DNA of 64,000 nt from Negadavirga shengliensis (lineage in GTDB: Bacteria > Bacteroidota > Bacteroidia > Cytophagales > Cyclobacteriaceae), in the NCBI RefSeq assembly GCF_042652345.1, contig NZ_JBHSJJ010000004.1, positions 310,001 through 374,000 of the forward strand. Direction: 5' to 3'. Each line of letters begins with the position of its first letter. The stretch's first letter is position 1. The notes under the pieces are model-generated. The model ran no database searches, had not been told where the DNA came from, and saw only the letters and a program-made list of their open reading frames with translations. Shown here one piece after another: positions 1 through 7,452 of the stretch. The translations under genes were made by a program, and so were the position numbers.

Positions 1-51
1 CGGCAGAGAGAGGACGAAAATGCGGTAAAATTGACTGTTCAGAATAATTAA
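1..51 (+). CDS. 3' end of an upstream gene (partial)
   Basis: Frame 1 is open from the first base to a TAA at 49-51, giving 16 codons ending in KLTVQNN. The other two forward frames also stop soon (by about base 60), so the evidence is only the protein-like composition and the position just before an AT-rich gap. If real, this gene lies upstream of the ATP-grasp operon in the same direction. The family cannot be told from this length. Confidence 0.3.
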   Translation, partial: RQREDENAVKLTVQNN

Positions 52-147
52 CTGTATTATTTAAATAAAATTAAAATATTTGATGGATAAATAAACTTTA
101 GCTTATTTTTTGTTAAGTCTATTAACGAACCAAAATTTTGAGAAGTT

Positions 148-1368
148 ATGGCAGAATGTTTTGCATTGTTGGGCTGGAGTTTGCCAGTGATAGAAAGCAT
201 GGAGAAACTGGGTAAGCCTTATGTGGTGGTTTCCTACCCTGATTTTGAAAATTACGCAAAGGACAAGGATATTCCTTTTGTATCCTATCAATTTGATGAA
301 TGGAGTGATTCTTCCAATTCACTACTGCTAAAAGAGAAACTGGATGTTTTCGGTGCGGATGTGGCTGTACCCTTATTTGAAGAGACGGTGGAATGGGCTG
401 GAGCCCTTAATTCCCTTTACAGGAACGACCCGAGGGTATTGAACAGGGCATTCCTTTTTCGGAACAAAGCCATGATGAAGCGAAAAGCCCTTATTGGGGG
501 GCTGCGTGTAGGCCTGTTTGAAGAGGTCTTTAATAAGGAAGGCGTGAAGAGGTTTATGGACAGGTTGAATCAAGCCAATCTGCAGATTGAGGGAGAGGAA
601 GACAGTTGGGTACACCTGAAGCCGTTTGCTTCAGCGGGTACGGTAGGACACAGACTGCTTAGGTCAAAAAAAGACATAGATGCAAAATGTGAGGACAATG
701 ACTTCCCATGTCTGGCCGAAAGCCATCTGCCGGGACGGGAATTTTCCTGCGAGGCTTTTGTACACGGGGGGGAAATCAGGTTTTTAAATATCACGGAATA
801 TGTGAAGCTGGGGTATTCAAATTTTATTCCCGAGGGTCATTACCTGCATTCCAAAAGAGACAGAATCATGCAGGAAATGCAGAAATTGGTGGATATTTTC
901 GGTATCCAATACGGAATGATCCACCCTGAATGGTTTTTGACAGAAAATGATGAACTGAGCTTCGGTGAGGTGGCCTGCAGGATACCGGGAGGTCATATTC
1001 TTGAATTGTGCGGCAAAGCCTACGGTTTTGATGCATTGGCGGCATTTGTCTTGTGTCACGACCCCGCCTTGTCTGAGGAAGAACTCAAACAGATTCTGCC
1101 TCCCATAGACGCCCGTCCCCATGAGTTTTATGGGAATGTGATGATTTATCCGCACAAAAACCGGATATCAAGGTTGGTAATACCTGACGAACTGAAAGAA
1201 GAGCCTTACTTTTTGGATCATAACCTGGTTCCTCCTCTGAGTACGCAAAAAATAAATGACAGAGAAGGGTTCGGTAACCATTTTGGTACGGTCAACTTCA
1301 AAGGGGAAGACCCGGACAGGATGACGGAATTGCTTCTACATTATGAAAATGTGGATTTTTATCAATAA
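148..1368 (+). CDS. ATP-grasp carboxylate-amine/thiol ligase family protein
   Basis: This 406-residue protein has the ATP-grasp layout: an N-terminal Rossmann-like part (about 1-100) and an ATP-binding part with a KPF lysine (K158) before a Gly-rich ASAGTVG loop. Then come AESHLPGREFS (E191, E198, an ATP/strand-hinge region) and the metal-binding end HPEW...GEVACRIPGGH (E261, E274, R278). Such enzymes join a carboxylate to an amine or thiol through an acyl-phosphate. There is no signal peptide, so it is cytosolic. It is the first gene of a three-gene set with a papain-like protein and a racemase-like enzyme, so a peptide or amino-acid conjugate is the likely product. The substrate cannot be read from the sequence. 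The ATG at 148 is the first in frame after the AT-rich leader. Confidence 0.85.
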   Translation: MAECFALLGWSLPVIESMEKLGKPYVVVSYPDFENYAKDKDIPFVSYQFDEWSDSSNSLLLKEKLDVFGADVAVPLFEETVEWAGALNSLYRNDPRVLNRAFLFRNKAMMKRKALIGGLRVGLFEEVFNKEGVKRFMDRLNQANLQIEGEEDSWVHLKPFASAGTVGHRLLRSKKDIDAKCEDNDFPCLAESHLPGREFSCEAFVHGGEIRFLNITEYVKLGYSNFIPEGHYLHSKRDRIMQEMQKLVDIFGIQYGMIHPEWFLTENDELSFGEVACRIPGGHILELCGKAYGFDALAAFVLCHDPALSEEELKQILPPIDARPHEFYGNVMIYPHKNRISRLVIPDELKEEPYFLDHNLVPPLSTQKINDREGFGNHFGTVNFKGEDPDRMTELLLHYENVDFYQ

Positions 1369-1453
1369 GGACAATGAGCTAATCAGATAATTTAGTACTT
1401 CATTTAAAAATCAGTTCCTTTGTAGGAAATGAATTTTATGGCCGAGGTTCTGG

Positions 1454-3502
1454 ATGCATTCCGGTGCGACTGACCACTTCAGGCCCAACGAAAGAAATAC
1501 AGTATACATGCTAGACAAGGCAATCAGAGAGAGAAACGAACAGTTGTTTGAAGAGTTGTTTTCAGAGTTTAAAGAGGCAACCTCCCTGACCAAATCCCAA
1601 AAGGCCCAGAAGCTTATGGGGCAATTGGACACTTGGAGTGATGATAAAGAGGGTATAAAAATGATTTACAATCATGTGCCACACCTTACCCATTCAGGGA
1701 TATTTGAAGGAAGTCCATGGGAAAATCCGGGAAAACTTGTATCTGGCTTGGTCAATGGTACCTTCAAAAGTGGCCATCCCAATTCTACCCTTGAATTGCT
1801 TAGCGAGTTGAGAATACTGGCCATTGTCAAAGGTGATATCCAATCTCCTGACATGAGCCGGGACGAAGCGGATAATTTTATCCAGGATGTAATTGTCAAT
1901 AATCTTGAATTCGTATTCAATGAGCCAAAGGAGGAAACCAGACTGGTGATGGCAGAACATGAGCTCAAAAAAGTACATGCTTTATTTTTGTTCTTGTCTG
2001 ATCAAATTCACCTTTCAAAAGTTAAATCCAAACTGGCGGAAGAATTGCTGTTGATTTGTGAACAAAGACCTGTGGTCACCGAGAAACAGCGCCGGATCAT
2101 TGCTTTGGTTAAAGAGCGGATCGAACTGGACCCGGATGATCCCGAGGATGCAGCCCTACTTTCCTTTCAAAGGTGCATTTACCGTCCAACTGATGGAGCA
2201 GAGGGTAAAGATTTTGAGGAGTATTGGGATTTTTTGAGGACAATTGATAAGGAAAGGATGAAAATTGAAGCGAAACAAATGGGGGAAACCATGCTCCGGT
2301 ATGGGTTGGTGAGCCAGTATCAGGCTGTATTGTTGCTGCATCTGGAAAAGGAGCAGTTATATGAACTCCTACCGGTTTGTATGGGACTAAACCCAACCGG
2401 AATAGCCAGGTACAATGAATTCAGGGATTTTATAGGATTTCTAATCATTCAGGTCATCCACCCTTTTAATGCCCAGTGTATATATGGACTGGCTAAAATG
2501 TTGGAAAACGGAATCCTTTCCAGAGAGGCGGTGAGGGCTGGCCTCTATAATATCAGCAAAATCAGCATTCATCCTGAAGTGGCCAAAAGGATACTGATAT
2601 CCACCGGAACTCCCCATAAAAAGATTACGCCCAAGCAGTACCTAATGGGATCCCTATTTCGGATACTGGGACAGCCGTTGGGCGTGGGCCAGGGCAACAA
2701 TCCCACTTGCCAGAGTGCACGGGGTATCAGCATGTGGAGCCAACATGCCCCGGCCAAACTGATCCATATGTTACAGACTGCTGCTGTCCATAATGATTTG
2801 GGATTTAGGTTTGAAGGAAAGGAAATAAAGTATTCGGAAACTCCTGATGGGTTGGTACAGCGGCTGGATCATCATTTGGATGCTGTGTCCGTCACGCTGG
2901 TACCCATGTTGGATAGAATTTATAATGAAATGATGCGGAGGGCTTCGGGAAGAGGAGAGGACCCTCACAAATGGGTCAATCCGGCAATGTATGGACAATG
3001 GATACAGATAGGTTTTGCATCAGCTTATGATTACTTGTCCGATGCCATTGTTGATTTTGATGGGTTTGTCCGGATTTTTTACGCGATGTGCCATCCCTTA
3101 TACAACGGCGGGCACCGATTGGTTTACCCAAATCCTGTAGGGATTTTCATTACTTCTGCCAAAGGCGAAATGCTGGGGTTTCACGCCGTGTCACTTTTAA
3201 GGGTAAATGAAGGCCCCGACGGGAAGATCAGGGCCTATTTTCTCAATCCCAACAATGAAGGTAGGCAGGACTGGGGCCAAGGTATCAAACCTTCCGTATT
3301 TGGTAAAGGGGAAGTGCATGGGGAATCATCTCTCCCTGTCCAGGAATTCGCTGCAAGGGTGTATGCATTTCATTACAATAATCTGGAAGCACCTTCCAAA
3401 ATGGACAACGTACCCGAGGAAGAGGTACAGACTGTTTATAAACTGGCAATTGACAGTTGGGGAAAATCATATAAATGGCTGGAAATCAAAAAAAAATGGT
3501 AA
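1454..3502 (+). CDS. Large papain-fold-like protein with Gln/Cys/His/Asn tetrad, function unknown
   Basis: I do not recognise this 682-residue protein as a named family. The N-terminal 400 residues look helical and charged. The C-terminal part carries a pattern like a papain-fold active site: GQGNNPTC (Q413, C419), GFHAVSLL (H577) and FLNPNNEG (N598) followed by W604-G. Gln sits 6 residues before Cys, His 158 after Cys and Asn 21 after His, close to papain (6, 134, 16). No signal peptide or membrane segment is visible, so it should be cytosolic. It lies 85 bp after the ATP-grasp gene and overlaps the next gene, so the three are probably co-transcribed. It may cleave, transfer or ligate the peptide bond made by the ligase; that role is inference. 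ATG 1508 (residue 19) is an equally good start, and the first 18 residues look poorly coding. Confidence 0.8.
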   Translation: MHSGATDHFRPNERNTVYMLDKAIRERNEQLFEELFSEFKEATSLTKSQKAQKLMGQLDTWSDDKEGIKMIYNHVPHLTHSGIFEGSPWENPGKLVSGLVNGTFKSGHPNSTLELLSELRILAIVKGDIQSPDMSRDEADNFIQDVIVNNLEFVFNEPKEETRLVMAEHELKKVHALFLFLSDQIHLSKVKSKLAEELLLICEQRPVVTEKQRRIIALVKERIELDPDDPEDAALLSFQRCIYRPTDGAEGKDFEEYWDFLRTIDKERMKIEAKQMGETMLRYGLVSQYQAVLLLHLEKEQLYELLPVCMGLNPTGIARYNEFRDFIGFLIIQVIHPFNAQCIYGLAKMLENGILSREAVRAGLYNISKISIHPEVAKRILISTGTPHKKITPKQYLMGSLFRILGQPLGVGQGNNPTCQSARGISMWSQHAPAKLIHMLQTAAVHNDLGFRFEGKEIKYSETPDGLVQRLDHHLDAVSVTLVPMLDRIYNEMMRRASGRGEDPHKWVNPAMYGQWIQIGFASAYDYLSDAIVDFDGFVRIFYAMCHPLYNGGHRLVYPNPVGIFITSAKGEMLGFHAVSLLRVNEGPDGKIRAYFLNPNNEGRQDWGQGIKPSVFGKGEVHGESSLPVQEFAARVYAFHYNNLEAPSKMDNVPEEEVQTVYKLAIDSWGKSYKWLEIKKKW

Positions 3503-4653
3503 GACATTCATCGCGGATAGAACTAAAGCAATCGGCATATAAAAACAATATCAATTTCATTCGTAAAAAAATTGGTGAGGGACCTGTTTTTTCTTCAGTA
3601 GTAAAGGCCAACGCTTATGGACATGGTATAGAGGTTTTTGTACCTATGGCCGAAAAGTGCGGCATTCACCATTTTTGCGTGGCATCTTCTTATGAAGCAG
3701 AACAGGTTCTTAAAGCCTGCCGGGACGACAGTCAAATCGTCATCATGGGGATATTGTATGAAGAAGACATTGTTTGGGCCATTGAGCATGGGATAGCTTT
3801 TTTTGTCTATAACTTTGACCGGTTACCGGTTACCTTGGAGGCTGCTAAAAAGGCAGGCATCCGGGCCAAAGTACACATAGAGGTAGAAACCGGTGCCAAC
3901 AGAACGGGCATGAATGCCAGGGAATTTCCCAGAGCGCTCAGCTATTTGAAAAAACATAGGGAATCACTCCATTTTGAAGGACTATGCACGCATTTTGGAG
4001 GGGCTGAAAGCACCTCCAACCAGTTTAAAATAGATATGCAGCATAAAAGATACAAGGAGTTTCTTCAAAAATGCAAGGAAAAGGGCTTGATGCCCCAAAT
4101 CAGGCACATTGCATGCTCTGCAGCCGCCTTGGCCATGAAAGATACTGTCTATGACATGGTAAGGATCGGTGTGGCTCAATATGGATTTTGGCCCAGTCCC
4201 GATATTTATTTTGCCCATATCTATGAGACCAATAAAAAATCCGATGCATCGCTAAAACGGATTTTCTCATGGAAAACGGATGTGATGGACATCAAAGAAG
4301 TGAAACCGGGGGAGTTTATTGGATATGGAACTGCATTTCAGGCTACTCACCCTATGAACATAGCTGTATTGCCCTTAGGATATTCCAACGGGTATCCCAG
4401 GGCTTTGTCAAATAGAGGCCAGGTACTCATTCACGGTAAAAAAGCTCCAATAGTGGGGCTTATCAATATGAATTTGTTTATGGTGGATGTCACCCACATC
4501 CCCTCTGTAAAAGTAGGAGATGAGGTTGTCCTCATAGGCCGTCAAAAAAACAATGTGATCAACGTATCCAGTTTTACCAATGCTACGCAGTTGCTGAACA
4601 ACGAGATGCTGAGCAGGTTGCCTGCAGCCATTCCCCGATCAGTGGTAAAGTAA
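3475..4653 (+). CDS. Alanine-racemase-like PLP enzyme (amino acid racemase)
   Basis: This 392-residue fold-type III PLP enzyme should interconvert L- and D-amino acids. The PLP lysine is K44 in VVKANAYGHG, the second catalytic base is Tyr284 in IGYGTAFQ, and LPLGYSNGYPR follows as in Alr. The usual GRICMDQ block near the C terminus reads GLINMNLF, so the Arg, Cys and Asp of the canonical enzyme are replaced by Leu, Asn and Asn. This suggests a substrate other than alanine, or a divergent subfamily. The frame overlaps the papain-like gene by 28 bp; the alternative ATG at 3496 (residue 8) overlaps by only 7 bp and may be the true start. Location after an ATP-grasp ligase suggests it supplies a D-amino acid to a dedicated pathway and not to cell-wall synthesis. 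Confidence 0.88.
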   Translation: MAGNQKKMVRHSSRIELKQSAYKNNINFIRKKIGEGPVFSSVVKANAYGHGIEVFVPMAEKCGIHHFCVASSYEAEQVLKACRDDSQIVIMGILYEEDIVWAIEHGIAFFVYNFDRLPVTLEAAKKAGIRAKVHIEVETGANRTGMNAREFPRALSYLKKHRESLHFEGLCTHFGGAESTSNQFKIDMQHKRYKEFLQKCKEKGLMPQIRHIACSAAALAMKDTVYDMVRIGVAQYGFWPSPDIYFAHIYETNKKSDASLKRIFSWKTDVMDIKEVKPGEFIGYGTAFQATHPMNIAVLPLGYSNGYPRALSNRGQVLIHGKKAPIVGLINMNLFMVDVTHIPSVKVGDEVVLIGRQKNNVINVSSFTNATQLLNNEMLSRLPAAIPRSVVK

Positions 4654-4688
4654 TAGGCATGCGTTTGATTTGTGAGGGAGATTTAGGA

Positions 4689-5477
4689 TTACCTTCTTTT
4701 AACCAAGTCCAGCAGCATTTCCGGTTCATCCGTGGTGATGAAATCCACATCCTGTTCAAGTAGCCAACGCATATCTTCCCTGTCATTAACGGTCCAGACA
4801 TTGACCGTCAGATCCGACGTTTTGGATTCATGGATCCAGTGGGGGTTTTCTCTGATATGCCGTATATTGTAGTCAAGCCCGAAAAAGCCGTCTTTTTTGA
4901 GTTCAGCGGGTTCTTTGTCTCCATTGAGGTAAGCTACATTGGCTTCTGGATCCAGTTCAATGACCTTGAGGCCAATGTCATAATCAAACGTGATGTAATC
5001 TACCCATTTTTGGGCACCCAGTCTCCATACCAGTTCCACCGATTTTTGGGCCAGTTCCTGCCCCCTTTCCTTGCTCACCTTCGAGGGCTTAATTTCAAAG
5101 ATCAGCTTTGTCCCCTCTTGCTTCATGCCTTCTCTGATAAATTCCTCTGCTGTAGGAATCTTTTCCCCATTGGACAGTCGTTTTGTCATCAATTGGTCAT
5201 AGGTGACCTGTTCAATCACCAGCCCTTCAAAATCAGCATCATGATTGAGCACCAATACCCCGTCTGCCGTCATCCACACGTCGAATTCTGATCCTTCGCA
5301 ACCAAGTTCAACTGCACGCTGTAAAGAAGCAAGGGAGTTTTGGGGTAGGTTTTGGGTTTTCCATGCCCCTCTGTGGGCAATCACTTTGTTTTGGTGAAAA
5401 GTACTTTTTTCTGTGGTGCACGCAGATAGTGTCATACCTAAAATAAGCATCCAAATAATTGGTGATACTGTCATCAT
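4689..5477 (-). CDS. Glycerophosphodiester phosphodiesterase lipoprotein
   Basis: This enzyme hydrolyses glycerophosphodiesters to glycerol-3-phosphate and an alcohol. The 262-residue protein starts with a lipoprotein signal ending LSAC (Cys20), so it is probably anchored in the cell envelope. The GDPD TIM-barrel motifs are present: AHRG (H35, R36), EFDVW (E64, D66), NHD (H79) and IFEIKP. The C-terminal VNVWTVND and DFITTDEPE strands are also typical of the family. It converges on the racemase gene with a 35 bp gap, so it belongs to a separate transcription unit. Confidence 0.93.
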   Translation of the reverse strand: MMTVSPIIWMLILGMTLSACTTEKSTFHQNKVIAHRGAWKTQNLPQNSLASLQRAVELGCEGSEFDVWMTADGVLVLNHDADFEGLVIEQVTYDQLMTKRLSNGEKIPTAEEFIREGMKQEGTKLIFEIKPSKVSKERGQELAQKSVELVWRLGAQKWVDYITFDYDIGLKVIELDPEANVAYLNGDKEPAELKKDGFFGLDYNIRHIRENPHWIHESKTSDLTVNVWTVNDREDMRWLLEQDVDFITTDEPEMLLDLVKRR

Positions 5478-5538
5478 TTTAAATGTTTTAGAGCGTTGTT
5501 GGCAAAAATCTTATATAACCGTCAGCCCAAAATACTTA

Positions 5539-5561
5539 TTTTATTTTAATGTGAAATAAAA
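5539..5561. promoter_or_regulatory. AT-rich perfect dyad between divergent GDPD and WYL genes
   Basis: TTTTATTT (5539-5546) and AAATAAAA (5554-5561) form a perfect 8-bp inverted repeat around a 7-bp spacer, between two divergent genes. It could be an operator for the WYL regulator, but such AT-rich dyads also arise by chance. Confidence 0.2.
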
Positions 5562-5635
5562 AAATTGGATTGGTTTCAACATTGGGGAAAATTGTTTCTA
5601 TTTTTAAAATTAAAAATTTGATTTAAAATGTATTC

Positions 5636-6583
5636 ATGAACCGTTTCGATAGAATTACCGCCATCTGGATATGTTTGCAATCCAGAAAATTGGTCACCGC
5701 GCAGCAATTGGCAGAACGGTTTGAAGTAAGTATCAGAACCATTTACAGGGATGTCCGCACCTTGGAAGAAGCTGGGGTTCCCATTGTCAGTGAGGCGGGC
5801 TATGGCTACAGCCTTGTGGATGGCTACCGCTTGCCACCGGTGATGTTCAGTCCCCAGGAGGCACTGAGTTTTGTAGCCGCCGAAAAGCTGATGGAGAATT
5901 TCACAGACAAGGCGCTGGGGGCTTACCATAGGTCAGCGATGGATAAAATCAGGGCAGTTTTAAAAAACAACGAAAAGGAACTGCTGAGCAGACTGGAAAA
6001 TCATATTCAGATTAACCCCCTTCATGCCCCGATTAATGATTCTCTGCCGGAGACCTTGGATATTCTTCTAAGGGGAATATCCGAAAACAAGATCGTTACG
6101 GTAGATTATCAGTCCTTCCATTCCGATGAACCCGTAGAAAGGGATATAGAGCCTGTAGGAGTGTTTCATGAATATGAATACTGGTATGTCATTGGCTACT
6201 GTCACTTGAGAAGGGCCTACAGGCAGTTTAGGGCTGACAGGATGCACGATATACGCCTTACAGACAGAAACCATACGAGAAAACATGGGGAGTTGGAGGA
6301 GTACAGAAAACCCATGCAGACAGAAGTGGCCAAAACCGAAGTGGTCATCGAAGTGAAAAAAGATGCACATAGATATATCAAGGACCGAGCCCGGCATTTT
6401 GGTTTTGTTTCTGAAAGGGATAAAGGAGAGGTTATCGAAATGGTGTTTCACATTCAGGACCTGATGGATGGATTCCCAAGGTGGTTTTTGATGTTTGCGG
6501 ATAAAGCCAGAATCATAAAACCTGGCATTGTTAAGAAAAGAATCAGGGAGCTGGTCGGTAAAATGAGTGAAAATTTGGAATGA
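5636..6583 (+). CDS. WYL-domain HTH transcriptional regulator (YafY/DeoR-like)
   Basis: The 315-residue protein has an N-terminal winged HTH (about 1-60; LAERFEVSIRTIYRDVRTL) and a C-terminal WYL ligand-sensing domain. The core WYL block reads WYVIGYCHLR followed by YRQFRADRM. A short WCX-like C-terminal extension is also visible. Members bind DNA and respond to a ligand or nucleic acid through the WYL domain. The next gene encodes a DinB protein 85 bp downstream, a pairing often seen for this regulator type. A 6-bp hairpin lies between the two genes. Confidence 0.93.
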   Translation: MNRFDRITAIWICLQSRKLVTAQQLAERFEVSIRTIYRDVRTLEEAGVPIVSEAGYGYSLVDGYRLPPVMFSPQEALSFVAAEKLMENFTDKALGAYHRSAMDKIRAVLKNNEKELLSRLENHIQINPLHAPINDSLPETLDILLRGISENKIVTVDYQSFHSDEPVERDIEPVGVFHEYEYWYVIGYCHLRRAYRQFRADRMHDIRLTDRNHTRKHGELEEYRKPMQTEVAKTEVVIEVKKDAHRYIKDRARHFGFVSERDKGEVIEMVFHIQDLMDGFPRWFLMFADKARIIKPGIVKKRIRELVGKMSENLE

Positions 6584-6596
6584 TTTTTTACCCCTG

Positions 6597-6614
6597 CTGA
6601 CATACAGTTGTCAG
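6597..6614. promoter_or_regulatory. Perfect inverted repeat upstream of the dinB-family gene
   Basis: CTGACA (6597-6602) and TGTCAG (6609-6614) form a perfect 6-bp dyad with a 6-bp spacer, just after the WYL stop codon and 55 bp before the DinB start. It is either a regulator site for the downstream gene or a short RNA hairpin; there is no T-run, so it is a poor terminator. Confidence 0.25.
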
Positions 6615-6668
6615 GCCACATGATTATTTTTCATTTGAATTTGATTTCAACCAACGATAAAAAGCCTT

Positions 6669-7163
6669 ATGAAAAAAATCATTGATCTGTATAGAAAAGA
6701 ACTGGAAAATGAGTCGGAAATAACAAAGAAGATGCTCTCCCGTATTCCCGAGGATAAATTTGATTGGCGTCCCCATCCCAAAAGCATGAATGTAGAGCGG
6801 CTTTCCAACCACCTTGCCGAACTACCTTTTTGGGTGAGGATGTGCCTGCATCAGCCTGTTCTGGATTTTGCCGATACTCCTTATCAGCCCACAGCATATG
6901 TAACCACGGATGAGTTGAAAACCTTTTGGAATAAAGGGATGGAAGATGCGGTGAAAGCATTCTCCAAAGCTGACGACGAAATGCTGAATGAAAAATGGAT
7001 GTTACGGACAGGCGACCAGATCCATTGGGAAACCACAAAAGGAGATGCCTTAAGGATGAGCCTGAGTCAGATTATCCACCACCGTGCCCAACTGGGTGTA
7101 TTTCTGCGGTTATTGGATGTGCCGATTCCGGGAAGCTATGGGCCCAGCGCAGATGAATACTGA
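6669..7163 (+). CDS. DinB/YfiT-like four-helix metalloprotein
   Basis: This 164-residue protein matches the DinB fold: RLSNHLAELP with metal-ligand H48, and IIHHRAQLGVFLRLLDVPIPG near the C terminus with H138, which is the diagnostic end of the family. The position of the first ligand in the usual HxxxH pair is Gln134 here, a variant also expected in some subfamilies. DinB-like proteins bind a metal and include thiol S-transferases, but the substrate here is unknown. It follows the WYL regulator gene in the same direction and may be its target. Confidence 0.9.
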   Translation: MKKIIDLYRKELENESEITKKMLSRIPEDKFDWRPHPKSMNVERLSNHLAELPFWVRMCLHQPVLDFADTPYQPTAYVTTDELKTFWNKGMEDAVKAFSKADDEMLNEKWMLRTGDQIHWETTKGDALRMSLSQIIHHRAQLGVFLRLLDVPIPGSYGPSADEY

Positions 7164-7452
7164 TTTCATCCGGGAAATCATGCAGGTCTCTATTTTTCAT
7201 TTCCACCGGAGTTGAAAGGGGACGGATACTTCCCGGATTTCCGGTGGACGGTTCATTCCTGTCCACCGGTTGGTTTTTATGTTTTTAAAATCTGAACATC
7301 AAAACTATTTCCGCCGCAGCCTTTTTTAATTTTATGATTGGCGGTTTGTAAAATTTCAGCTCATTTTATTCTGTTATACATGGATTTTTGCGGAAATAAA
7401 TTTTAAATTGAGGAAATTATTACTTGGATCAGGAGGAGTTCAGCACAGGGAA

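Noticed and set aside
7408..7452. TTG start for the DUF1549/DUF1553 gene
   Set aside because: ATG 7453 gives a proper signal peptide; the extra 15 residues do not look like one.
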